Of a DNA stretch of 64,000 bases, positions 27,066 to 35,638 are shown piece after piece. Position 1 is the first letter of the stretch, and each line of letters opens with the position of its first letter. A model generated the notes under the pieces. The model did no database searches, had not been told where the DNA came from, and saw nothing but the letters and a program-made list of their open reading frames with translations. The stretch comes from Polaribacter aestuariivivens (GTDB lineage Bacteria > Bacteroidota > Bacteroidia > Flavobacteriales > Flavobacteriaceae): positions 1 through 64,000 of the forward strand of contig NZ_VANR01000002.1 in NCBI RefSeq assembly GCF_005885675.1, read 5' to 3'. Made by a program: the position numbers and the translations under genes.

Positions 27066-27998
27066 TTATTTTACATCCATTAATTCAACATCAAAAATTA
27101 ATGTTGCATTTGGTGGTATTACACCTCCAGCTCCAGCAGAACCGTAAGCTAAATGAGAAGGAATTACAAAACGTGCTTTGTCACCTACTTGTAATAATTG
27201 AATTCCTTCATCCCAACCAGAAATTACTTGTCCAACACCAACATTAAAATCAATTGGTTGTTTTCTTTTGTATGAAGAATCAAAAACAGTTCCGTCTAAT
27301 AATTGTCCTTTATAATGTACAGAAACACCAGCACCTTTAGTCGCTTTTTTTCCTGTACCTTTTTGTAATATTTGATAACGTAAACCACTTTCTGTTTCAT
27401 CATAACCAGCAGCCACTTTATCTAATAATTCTTTTTGTGCAGCTTTTGCTTCTGCTTCACGTTTTTCCCTAGCGCCTTCAAAAGTTCTAAAAGCTTCTAC
27501 TGCATTAAATTTTTCAGCATTTTCGCCAACTCTAATAATTTCTAAAGTTTTAATTTCATCACCTTGAGAAATTGCATCTACAACATCTTGCCCTTCTACT
27601 ACAGAACCAAAAACGGTATGTTTACCATCTAGCCATGGAGTAGGAACGTGAGTTATATAAAATTGAGATCCGTTAGTTGCAGGACCAGAATTAGCCATTG
27701 CTAATTTTCCTGGAGCATCATGTTTTAAATCTGGATGAAATTCATCATCAAACTTATAACCTGGGTTTCCAGTTCCTGTTCCTAATGGACAACCACCTTG
27801 AATCATAAAATCTGGTATAACTCTATGAAATTTTAAGCCATCATAATAAGGAGTTCCTTGTTCTTTTACAGCATTTTCTAAATTCCCCTCAGCTAAGGCT
27901 ACAAAGTTACCAACTGTACCTGGGGCTTTTTCATTTTCTAATTGTACTAAAATTTCACCTTTTGAAGTTGTGAATTTTGCATAGATTCCATTATTCAT
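27066..27998 (-). CDS. Dual-family immunophilin: cyclophilin fused to FKBP
   Basis: The 310-residue protein joins two peptidyl-prolyl isomerase families. Residues about 1-170 are a cyclophilin ([50 protein letters not shown]). Residues about 215-310 are an FKBP domain ([48 protein letters not shown]). A linker with Lys/Ala-rich helix joins them. I place the start at ATG 27998 because the 17 in-frame residues upstream are encoded by an inverted repeat. There is no signal peptide, so it is cytoplasmic. Such fusions are known from flavobacteria. Confidence 0.93.
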   Translation of the reverse strand: MNNGIYAKFTTSKGEILVQLENEKAPGTVGNFVALAEGNLENAVKEQGTPYYDGLKFHRVIPDFMIQGGCPLGTGTGNPGYKFDDEFHPDLKHDAPGKLAMANSGPATNGSQFYITHVPTPWLDGKHTVFGSVVEGQDVVDAISQGDEIKTLEIIRVGENAEKFNAVEAFRTFEGAREKREAEAKAAQKELLDKVAAGYDETESGLRYQILQKGTGKKATKGAGVSVHYKGQLLDGTVFDSSYKRKQPIDFNVGVGQVISGWDEGIQLLQVGDKARFVIPSHLAYGSAGAGGVIPPNATLIFDVELMDVK

Positions 27999-28025
27999 AA
28001 TATTTAATTTTAATCGATTTTTTCT

Positions 28026-28077
28026 GCTCGAGCGCAGTCGAGAGGTCATTTACAATAGTTTTCGACTGCGCTCGAAC
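28026..28077. repeat. TCGAGCGCAGTCGA inverted repeat (REP-like)
   Basis: Two copies of the 14-bp core TCGAGCGCAGTCGA face each other (about 28026-28043 and 28060-28077) with a 16-bp spacer. The GC-rich word stands out in AT-rich DNA. It is a repeat type I recognise from other flavobacterial genomes. It lies between the immunophilin and the next gene upstream and could act as a terminator or be a mobile-element relic. Confidence 0.75.
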
Positions 28078-28115
28078 GGACACTTATTTATATTCTGAAA
28101 TAAATTCAGAAATAT

Positions 28116-29669
28116 TTATTTTTTTGCATTTAAAATGGAGAAACCATATGTTAATCCAATGTTTATGTTCGATGAATTTACATTTCCAAATGGTGACCAC
28201 ATTTGTCCACCAGAAATATGAAAAGATAAATCGTCATTTGCATGGTAATTAATTCCTGCAGTTGGTCTTATTAGCACTCCTTCACCAGAATTTACTCTTC
28301 CTCCACCAGCAACACCAGCAGCTGCTTCTGCAAATAAAGAAAAATTATCATTTAAAAATTTATTACTTTTTACACCTAAGCCAAAGATACCATGCGCATA
28401 ACCACCAGATTTTCCTTCGTATGCAAAAGAAGCTTCTCCAGCTATGTAAAATCTTTTATTTAAATCGTATTGAACTTTTAAACCTATTAATTGCAAATCA
28501 CTTGCAGGAATTCCGAATTTAGCTACATCAAAATACGTTTGATTTTCAACACTAATTCTTAATCCTTGTGTTTTAATTTCTGTTACAGCTTCACCAGTAA
28601 AAGGATCTTTTGTTCCACCACTTAAACCATAGTATTTAATGCTAAAACCTGCTGTATAAGCTTCAAAACTTGCAATACCTCCAATAGATCTATGATATCC
28701 TGCATGACCACTTAAACCAAACCTATCCGTAATTCTAATGTCTGCACCCAAATTTGGATAGGCAGTTAAACCACCTTCTGGAAAAATTCTTCCACCTGCA
28801 GCTCCAATACCTAATTTTCCAAAAAGGTTAATTCTATTTGTTAGTCTCAAATTTTTTCCTGCTCCGAAAAAAACATCCATAAAACCAGCAGTTAAGCCAC
28901 CATACATAGCGTCTACATGAGCGTAGATGAAAGTTGTTGGTGTTAAATATCGTTGATATTCAAATCCTAAAACAGATAACGTGTGGTCAATTGGTTTGTA
29001 TCGAGGAGTTGTACTTGCATCTGTTCTAGAATTACCTCTTGGAAAGAAGTAATCGAATGTAATTTGTTGTACACTTTTTACTGCGGGTTTACTGTTATCG
29101 TTTACTGAAAATGATTTATTTGCATCTTCGTAAGAAGCAACTCTTAATGTTGTTGGAATTTCTACAAAGAAAGAAATATTACTATCTTTCTGTATTCCTG
29201 TAAAGAAATTCATATAACCATATTGTACACCAAAAGAAAAATCATTTTTCTTGTATTGTAATCCAATATTTGGATAAATAATTCCTCCACCATTTACCAA
29301 AGAACGATATCCTCCTCCTCCTCCAAAATGGACATTTGCATCAAAATATAAGTTTTTATAAATAGGTGTATTTACACCTAAAGTTACACCTAATGTGAAC
29401 AAACCTCCTTGATCTCCTGTTAAAGCTCCATGAAAACCAGCACCAGTATATAGCCAATCGTTTAATGGTATTAAATAATTTAAACCAAAAAAGCCCATTT
29501 TTGGTTCTAATTGGTAACTAACTTTATCTGTTGGTTGTTCTATTAAAATATAGTTTAATCTTATTTTGTTGCTTAGTTCTTTTATCTTTAATGAAGAAAA
29601 AGATTCATTATTTTGAGAAAAAGCTTGTAAACTAATTATTACGAATAATAAGAATAATATTTTCTTCAT
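28116..29669 (-). CDS. Putative outer-membrane beta-barrel protein
   Basis: The protein starts with a signal peptide (MKKILFLLFVIISLQAFSQ) from ATG 29669, giving 517 residues. I prefer this to a start 21 bp upstream that would overlap prfC by 17 bp. The rest shows alternating aromatic/hydrophobic strands, many Gly-rich turns (FGGGGGYRS, GIGAAGG) and a C-terminal aromatic strand (NINIGLTYGFSILNAKK), as expected for a beta barrel. No named family was recognised. It begins only 4 bp after the prfC stop, so it is probably cotranscribed. Confidence 0.7.
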   Translation of the reverse strand: MKKILFLLFVIISLQAFSQNNESFSSLKIKELSNKIRLNYILIEQPTDKVSYQLEPKMGFFGLNYLIPLNDWLYTGAGFHGALTGDQGGLFTLGVTLGVNTPIYKNLYFDANVHFGGGGGYRSLVNGGGIIYPNIGLQYKKNDFSFGVQYGYMNFFTGIQKDSNISFFVEIPTTLRVASYEDANKSFSVNDNSKPAVKSVQQITFDYFFPRGNSRTDASTTPRYKPIDHTLSVLGFEYQRYLTPTTFIYAHVDAMYGGLTAGFMDVFFGAGKNLRLTNRINLFGKLGIGAAGGRIFPEGGLTAYPNLGADIRITDRFGLSGHAGYHRSIGGIASFEAYTAGFSIKYYGLSGGTKDPFTGEAVTEIKTQGLRISVENQTYFDVAKFGIPASDLQLIGLKVQYDLNKRFYIAGEASFAYEGKSGGYAHGIFGLGVKSNKFLNDNFSLFAEAAAGVAGGGRVNSGEGVLIRPTAGINYHANDDLSFHISGGQMWSPFGNVNSSNINIGLTYGFSILNAKK

Positions 29670-29673
29670 CGGT

Positions 29674-31266
29674 CTATTTTTTAAACTCACTTGTAAAATG
29701 CAATTTTACAGTTGGGTATTTACTTTGGGTCATTTGTATTGTAAATTCAGAGTCTGCTAAAAATACTAATTGACCTTGTTTGTCTTTAGCTAAATAACGT
29801 TGCTTTACACGCTTAAATTCTTTAAACTCTTCACTTTTTTTGTCTTGTGGCTCTACCCAGCAAGCTTTGTGGACTTGTAAATTTTCATAGGTACATTTTG
29901 CACCATATTCGTGTTCTAATCTATATTGAATTACTTCGAACTGTAATGCTCCAACTGTACCAATTACACGTCTTCCATTCATTTCTAAAATAAATAACTG
30001 AGCAACACCTTCATCCATTAATTGATCCAAACCTTTGTATAGTTGTTTAGCTTTCATTGGATCTGCATTATTTACATAACGGAAATGTTCTGGTGAAAAG
30101 CTTGGAATTCCTCTAAAGTTTAGTTCTTCGCCTTCTGTTAAAGTATCACCAATTTTAAAATTTCCAGTATCATGAATACCAACTATATCTCCAGGAAAAG
30201 ATTCATCTACGATTTCTTTTTTTTCTGCAAAAAATGCATTCGGACTCGAAAATTTTACTTTTTTCCCATTTCGGACATGTAAATAAGGTGAGTTTCTTTT
30301 AAAAGTACCAGAAACAACTTTAATAAATGCTAATCTATCTCTATGTTTTGGATCCATATTTGCATGAATTTTAAACACAAATCCAGTCATTTTTTTCTCT
30401 TTAGAATCTACCAAACGCTCTTCCGCTTTTTTGGGTTGAGGTGATGGAGCTATTTCAATAAATGCATCTAACAATTCTTTAACTCCAAAATTATTTAATG
30501 CAGATCCAAAAAATACGGGTTGCAATTCTCCTTTTAAATATTCGTCTCTATCAAATGTTGGGTAAACTTCATCAATCAATTCAATTTCTTCACGCAATGT
30601 GTTCGCAGCTTTTTCACCAACAGCTTTATCTAATTCTGGGTTTGATAAATCGTCAAACTGCACACCCTCAGAAATAGTGGTTTTATTTTCGCCTGAAAAA
30701 AGGTTTAATTTTTTTTCCCAAATATTATATATTCCTTTGAAATCATACCCCATTCCAATAGGAAAACTCATTGGAGTAACACGTAAACCTAGTTTTTGTT
30801 CCACTTCATCTAATAAATCAAAAGCGTCTTTACCCTCTCTATCTAATTTATTAATAAAAACAAGCATTGGTATGCTTCTCATTCTACAAACTTCAACTAA
30901 CTTTTCGGTTTGTGGCTCTACACCTTTTGCAACGTCAATTACTACAATAACACTATCTACAGCTGTTAATGTTCTGTAAGTGTCTTCAGCAAAATCTTTG
31001 TGTCCAGGAGTGTCTAGTATATTTATTTTTTTTTCTTTATAAATAAATGCTAATACAGAAGTCGCTACAGAAATTCCACGCTGACGTTCAATTTCCATAA
31101 AATCGGAAGTGGCACCTTTTTTTATTTTGTTACTTTTTACAGCACCTGCTTCTTGTATTGCACCTCCAAAAAGAAGTAATTTTTCCGTTAATGTGGTTTT
31201 ACCAGCATCTGGATGTGAAATTATGCCAAAAGTTCTTCTACGTTTGATTTCTTCTAAAAAGCCCAT
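29674..31266 (-). CDS. prfC: Peptide chain release factor 3
   Basis: The 530-residue translational GTPase removes RF1/RF2 from the ribosome after termination. GTPase motifs are SHPDAGKTTL (G1), the GISVATS region (G2), DTPGHKDF (G3) and NKLDR (G4), followed by the RF3 C-terminal domains (FRYVNNADPMKAKQLYKGL). I choose ATG 31266; an in-frame TTG two codons upstream is an alternative. A TATATTTG box on the minus strand (31284-31291) lies 17 bp upstream of this ATG and may be the -7 element. Confidence 0.95.
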   Translation of the reverse strand: MGFLEEIKRRRTFGIISHPDAGKTTLTEKLLLFGGAIQEAGAVKSNKIKKGATSDFMEIERQRGISVATSVLAFIYKEKKINILDTPGHKDFAEDTYRTLTAVDSVIVVIDVAKGVEPQTEKLVEVCRMRSIPMLVFINKLDREGKDAFDLLDEVEQKLGLRVTPMSFPIGMGYDFKGIYNIWEKKLNLFSGENKTTISEGVQFDDLSNPELDKAVGEKAANTLREEIELIDEVYPTFDRDEYLKGELQPVFFGSALNNFGVKELLDAFIEIAPSPQPKKAEERLVDSKEKKMTGFVFKIHANMDPKHRDRLAFIKVVSGTFKRNSPYLHVRNGKKVKFSSPNAFFAEKKEIVDESFPGDIVGIHDTGNFKIGDTLTEGEELNFRGIPSFSPEHFRYVNNADPMKAKQLYKGLDQLMDEGVAQLFILEMNGRRVIGTVGALQFEVIQYRLEHEYGAKCTYENLQVHKACWVEPQDKKSEEFKEFKRVKQRYLAKDKQGQLVFLADSEFTIQMTQSKYPTVKLHFTSEFKK

Positions 31267-31466
31267 CTTCAAATTTTGAGGTGCAAATATAGGTTTTATT
31301 CATTAATTTTTATAGTGATTTAACCTAGATAAAACAAAAACATATTTAGCAGATAAATACATTTTAATGCATCTTTTCTTGTTCTCTTTTGATTTTTTTG
31401 ATTCTTTTGATTGATGCTTAAAAGATTATAAATTCTTATTTTAAATAAAGTACGAAATAGAAAAAG

Positions 31467-32153
31467 TTATTCTAACACTTCAATTTTCATTTTTATATCT
31501 TCTAAGGGCCATTCATCTATACCAACTTTTACTTTTGATATTTTATCCATTGTATCAAAACCTGAAATCACTTCGCCAAAAACAGTATCTTCATTGTCTA
31601 AATGATGTGCTCCTTTTTTGCTATGTACAATGTAAAACTCAAAAGGACTGGATAATTTATTTGGATTTTCTTCCCACTCTCTAGCAGCAGCCAATGCACC
31701 ATATTTATGGGTTCTATGTACTCTAAACTCTGGTTTTAGCAAGTAATTACCGTATTTTCTTCGTTGTTTTTGCGTGTACATTTCATCGGAATTACCTCCT
31801 TGAATTACAAAGTTTTTTGCTATTCTATAAAATACGGTAGTATCAAAATATTTGATTTTTGTTAAAAATATGAAATTAGCTTTATGAATTGGAACATCTT
31901 CAAATAAGCGTAATTTTATATTTCCAAATTCGGTTTTTATAAGAACTATACTTTCTTTATTTTTTTTGCTGTATTCATTAAAAAAAGCTTCTGTATTATT
32001 TCTATTTAAGCTGTCCCAAGCTTTCTTTACGATTGGTTTTTTGTTTTGTTGTTTTTGAAATGTAGTTGATTTTTGTTTCGCTTTATCTTGATTCTTACAT
32101 TGATAAAATGAAAAAACAACTAAAATAATTAAGATTCTATTAAAAAAATTCAC
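31467..32153 (-). CDS. Cyclophilin-type peptidyl-prolyl isomerase lipoprotein
   Basis: The 228-residue protein starts with GTG at 32153 and has a short lipoprotein signal peptide ending at FYQCK, so it is membrane-anchored outside the cytoplasm. The cyclophilin domain runs from about 67: VLIKTEFGNIKLRLF, FYRIAKNFVIQGG, FEFYIVHSKKGAHHLDNEDTVFG. Several catalytic residues differ from canonical cyclophilins (Phe-x-Arg is FYRI here, and the usual QFFIT is EFYIV), so activity is not certain. A chaperone role for exported proteins is likely. Confidence 0.85.
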   Translation of the reverse strand: MNFFNRILIILVVFSFYQCKNQDKAKQKSTTFQKQQNKKPIVKKAWDSLNRNNTEAFFNEYSKKNKESIVLIKTEFGNIKLRLFEDVPIHKANFIFLTKIKYFDTTVFYRIAKNFVIQGGNSDEMYTQKQRRKYGNYLLKPEFRVHRTHKYGALAAAREWEENPNKLSSPFEFYIVHSKKGAHHLDNEDTVFGEVISGFDTMDKISKVKVGIDEWPLEDIKMKIEVLE

Positions 32154-32259
32154 GTTTAAATTTGTTTTGCAAACTCCAAAGATAAATCATCGATATAAAA
32201 GAATAGAAAATTATTATTGGTTTTAATGGATTTTTAAGATTTATTGCTACATCATTTCT

Positions 32260-32267
32260 TATTTTTG
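32260..32267 (+). promoter_or_regulatory. -7 box (TATTTTTG) directly before idi
   Basis: The box ends 5 bp before the idi ATG (32273). A start site 5-7 nt downstream of the box would give a leaderless transcript. No -33 TTG at the normal distance was found. Confidence 0.35.
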
Positions 32268-32272
32268 TGATA

Positions 32273-32791
32273 ATGGAAGAACAAGTTATTTTAGTAGATA
32301 CAAACGACCAACAAATTGGTTTGATGGAAAAAATTGAAGCACACGAAAAAGCACTTTTGCATAGAGCTTTTTCTGTTTTTATTTTTAATAAAAAAGGAGA
32401 ATTGATGTTACAGCAAAGAGCTGCATCAAAATATCATTCACCTTTATTGTGGACAAACACATGTTGCTCTCATCAAAGAGAAGGAGAGAGTAATATTGAA
32501 GCTGGAAAAAGAAGATTGCAAGAAGAAATGGGCTTTACAACAGAATTAAAAGAGGTTTTTTCTTTTATGTACAAGGCACCTTTTGACAATGGTTTGACCG
32601 AGCATGAATTTGATCACGTAATGGTTGGAAATTATGAAGAAGCTCCGAAATTAAATAAAAAGGAAGCTGAAAATTACAAATGGATGACTTTGGAAGCTGT
32701 AAAAGCAGATATAAAAAATAAGCCTGAAATTTATACAGAGTGGTTTAAAATTATTTTTGATAAATCTTACGAAAAACTAGCCAATGCCTAA
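32273..32791 (+). CDS. idi: Isopentenyl-diphosphate delta-isomerase (type 1)
   Basis: The 172-residue Nudix-fold enzyme interconverts isopentenyl and dimethylallyl diphosphate for isoprenoid synthesis. The catalytic Cys lies in TNTCCSHQ (about 65-72), the Nudix-like region in EAGKRRLQEEMGF, and metal-binding His in EHEFDHVMVG. I choose ATG 32273; an upstream in-frame GTG (32267) is possible but would sit in the promoter box. It overlaps the queD start by 8 bp, so translation is coupled. Confidence 0.94.
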   Translation: MEEQVILVDTNDQQIGLMEKIEAHEKALLHRAFSVFIFNKKGELMLQQRAASKYHSPLLWTNTCCSHQREGESNIEAGKRRLQEEMGFTTELKEVFSFMYKAPFDNGLTEHEFDHVMVGNYEEAPKLNKKEAENYKWMTLEAVKADIKNKPEIYTEWFKIIFDKSYEKLANA

Positions 32792-33197
32792 AGTAACAGT
32801 TCATAGAAAAGCACATTTTAATGCTGCACACAGATTGTATAGAAAAGATTGGAGTGATGATAAAAACTTTGAAGTTTTTAGCAAATGTAGCAACCCAAAT
32901 TTTCATGGTCATAATTATGAGTTAATAGTTTCATTAACAGGGGAAATTGACAAAGAAACTGGTTATGTTTATGATTTGGGAATTTTACGAAACCATATAA
33001 AAACGGAAATTGAAGATTGTTTTGATCATAAAAACTTGAATATTGAAGTTCCTGAGTTTAAAGATTTAAACCCTACTGCAGAAAACATTTGCGTAGTTAC
33101 TTATAATAAATTAAGAAACTTACTACCAAATCATTTAGATTTAAAAATAACGCTGTACGAAACTCCAAGAAACTTTGTAAGCTATTCTGGAGATTAG
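32784..33197 (+). CDS. queD: 6-carboxytetrahydropterin synthase family protein
   Basis: The 137-residue QueD/PTPS protein makes a pterin from 7,8-dihydroneopterin triphosphate. Zinc ligands are in HFNAAH (about 8-13) and NFHGHNYE (about 43-50), and the Cys in FSKCSNPNF is the catalytic thiol candidate. It overlaps idi by 8 bp. In Bacteroidota it may serve queuosine synthesis; other queuosine genes are not in the window. Confidence 0.9.
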   Translation: MPKVTVHRKAHFNAAHRLYRKDWSDDKNFEVFSKCSNPNFHGHNYELIVSLTGEIDKETGYVYDLGILRNHIKTEIEDCFDHKNLNIEVPEFKDLNPTAENICVVTYNKLRNLLPNHLDLKITLYETPRNFVSYSGD

Positions 33198-33225
33198 TTG
33201 CATGTGATTTTATTATAAATAATAA

Positions 33226-33260
33226 AAAAGCCTCGTTTGCGATTTGCAAACGAGGCTTTT
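33226..33260. terminator. Bidirectional terminator between queD and the first M1 peptidase
   Basis: A perfect 15-bp stem, AAAAGCCTCGTTTGC (33226-33240) with its complement (33246-33260), has a 5-nt loop. It lies between two convergent genes and is flanked by A and T runs on both sides. Confidence 0.92.
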
Positions 33261-33281
33261 AAGTTTTATATAAAGATTGTA

Positions 33282-35489
33282 TTAATCTTTTTTATTCTTA
33301 TTTTTAAATTCATCAAACTTGTCACCGTCTTTTTTAGGCCAGTTGTTATTTGAAGTATCAACATCTGCAGTTTCAAAATCTGGATCTACAACAATACTTA
33401 CTACCTCTTTAGTTGAAGCAAATACTCTTTTTACAGAGTTGTCATCTCTCATCCAAATTTGCGCTGGAAAAGTTTCTCTTTTTTTAGTTCCATCAGCATA
33501 CGTTAATTCAACGATAAGTGGCATGATTAAACCTCCTGGTTTTTCAAATTCTACAGAATATAAGTAAGAAGGTACTTCTTTACCATCTGCATATTTATTC
33601 ATTGCATTAGGGTTAGCGTCTTCTTTTTTATCTGTAATGTATACTAAATCACCTAAATTATCAAAATATTGCTTGTATTGCTCTTTTAATTTGGTAACTC
33701 TTTCGTTTTCTTTATCAGTTAAGTATAAAGGCTTAACGCTTTTAATACCAATATCTGTAACATCTGTTGTGTAAAACCAACCTCTAAAAAACCAATCTAA
33801 ATCCATTGCAGAAGCATCTTCCATAGATCTAAAGAAATCTTCTGGAGTTGGGTGCTTAAACATCCATCTTTGAGAATACGTTCTAAATGCATGATCAAAT
33901 AATTCTGGTCCCATAATTGTTTTTCTCAAAATATATAAACCAGCAGCTGGTTTTGTGTATGCATTTGGGCCAAATTGCTTTACATAATCACCTTGAGACA
34001 TAATAGGAGAGATGTTTGATTGATCACCACCCATATATCTTGTTATATTTTTTGCAGGATTCATTGCGAATAATTCTGGATCATAAACGTCTTCTGCTAA
34101 AATTTCTACAAAAGAGTTTAAACCTTCATCCATCCAAGTCCATTGTCTTTCATCAGAATTTACAATCATTGGAAAAAAGTTGTGACCAACTTCGTGTACA
34201 ATTACACCAATCATTCCTTTTTTAGTTCTGTCTGAATATGTTCCATCAGGATTTGGACGTCCAAAGTTGAAACAAATCATTGGATACTCCATTCCTTGTC
34301 TTTCAGAATGTACAGAAACAGCTTTTGGATAAGGATAATCAAAAGTTAATTTTGAATACTCAATTAAAGTAGTTGCAACTGCTCTTGTAGAATGCTCTTC
34401 CCATAATGGATTTCCTTCTTTTGGATATAAAGATGTAGCCATTACAGTTTTACCGTTAATGTTTACAGCCATTGCATCCCAAATATATTTTCTTGAAGAA
34501 GCAAATGCAAAATCTCTTACTTTTTCAGCCTTAAATTTCCAAGTTTTTGTACCTGTAGCTCTTCCTTTTTCATTTTTTTCTGCTTCTTCTTGTGTTACAA
34601 TTAAAACAGGATTGTCGAAACTTTTTCTAGCTTGTTCAAAACGCTTACGTTGTGTTTTCGTTAATACATCTTTTTCGTTTTGTAAAGAACCAGTTGCTTC
34701 TACTATATGGTCTGAAGGTACAGTTAAGTTTACTTCATAATCTCCAAATTCTAGAGCAAATTCAGAACGACCCCAGAATTGCATGTTTTGCCAACCTTCA
34801 ACATTATTATAAACTGCTAATCTTGGAAAAAACTGTGCTATTGTATAGTTATTGTTACCATCTTCGAAAGTTTCTAAACCAGATCGACCTCCATCTTTAT
34901 TAATGTCATTAATTAAATAATTCCACTGAATTCTAAATTCGAATGTTTTACCAGGAGCTAATGCTTTTGGTAAATTAATTCGCATCATAGTTCTGTTAAT
35001 TGTGTGAGATAATGGTTTACCATCACTTTCTACTTTTGTAATGTTGTATCCGAAACCTTTTTTCTGGTCCATGTAAGAACTTTTAAAATTATCTGGAGTT
35101 ACAAATGCAGATGCACTATTAGATCTTGCCAATGGTGTTTTAGAATCATCTGCTCTCATGTTTTGATCTAATTGTACCCATAAATACTCTAAGTGGTCTT
35201 TTGAGTTATTGTGGTATGTAATTTCTTCATCACCATAAATTCTGTTATTGGATTCGTCTAAACGAATATCCATTACATAATCTACCTTTTGTTGTGTGTA
35301 TTGATGACCAGGAGCACCTGCAGCATTATGTTGATCGTTTGGAGTTGCCAAAAGATCTTTCATTTGCCTAAATTTGTTTTGGTCTGTATGACCTTGCTGT
35401 GTTTTCTTTTCTTCTTTTTTAGTTTCTTGTGCTATTGCAGTAAAACTGATAAAAAAAAGTGAAAATACGACTAAAGAAAGTTTTTTCAT
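33282..35489 (-). CDS. Secreted M1-type zinc metallopeptidase (first copy)
   Basis: The protein starts at ATG 35489 with a signal peptide (MKKLSLVVFSLFFISFTAIAQ; 735 residues in all). An upstream in-frame Met would hide the signal peptide. The zinc site is HEVGH (about 432-436) with the third ligand Glu455 in DEGLNSF, as in M1 peptidases. In the usual exopeptidase (GAMEN) position the protein reads GMEYP (about 399-403), which marks a divergent aminopeptidase subgroup. No T9SS C-terminal domain was seen, so the location (periplasm or outer membrane) is inferred. A paralogue lies directly upstream. Confidence 0.88.
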   Translation of the reverse strand: MKKLSLVVFSLFFISFTAIAQETKKEEKKTQQGHTDQNKFRQMKDLLATPNDQHNAAGAPGHQYTQQKVDYVMDIRLDESNNRIYGDEEITYHNNSKDHLEYLWVQLDQNMRADDSKTPLARSNSASAFVTPDNFKSSYMDQKKGFGYNITKVESDGKPLSHTINRTMMRINLPKALAPGKTFEFRIQWNYLINDINKDGGRSGLETFEDGNNNYTIAQFFPRLAVYNNVEGWQNMQFWGRSEFALEFGDYEVNLTVPSDHIVEATGSLQNEKDVLTKTQRKRFEQARKSFDNPVLIVTQEEAEKNEKGRATGTKTWKFKAEKVRDFAFASSRKYIWDAMAVNINGKTVMATSLYPKEGNPLWEEHSTRAVATTLIEYSKLTFDYPYPKAVSVHSERQGMEYPMICFNFGRPNPDGTYSDRTKKGMIGVIVHEVGHNFFPMIVNSDERQWTWMDEGLNSFVEILAEDVYDPELFAMNPAKNITRYMGGDQSNISPIMSQGDYVKQFGPNAYTKPAAGLYILRKTIMGPELFDHAFRTYSQRWMFKHPTPEDFFRSMEDASAMDLDWFFRGWFYTTDVTDIGIKSVKPLYLTDKENERVTKLKEQYKQYFDNLGDLVYITDKKEDANPNAMNKYADGKEVPSYLYSVEFEKPGGLIMPLIVELTYADGTKKRETFPAQIWMRDDNSVKRVFASTKEVVSIVVDPDFETADVDTSNNNWPKKDGDKFDEFKNKNKKD

Positions 35490-35586
35490 TTTGTTTGAAT
35501 TGATTTTAAAAATATCATGCAAATTAAGTATAATTATCAAATAAGTTAAATTTAGTTAAAGTTTTAACAAATCTTTATTACAAAAA

Positions 35587-35618
35587 AAAGCGATATGAAA
35601 ATTCAATCATATCGCTTT
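35587..35618 (-). terminator. Terminator after the second M1 peptidase
   Basis: A 12-bp stem, AAAGCGATATGA (35587-35598) with its complement (35607-35618), has an 8-nt loop and, on the minus strand, a T run. Confidence 0.85.
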
Positions 35619-35638
35619 AAAATTGTTGAGAAGCTTAT

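Noticed and set aside
27999..28049. Possible N-terminal extension of the immunophilin (17 residues)
   Set aside because: The stretch includes the upstream inverted repeat, has no domain homology, and ATG 27998 gives a normal cyclophilin start.
35490..35540. Upstream start of the first M1 peptidase
   Set aside because: It would place 17 residues before a good signal peptide.
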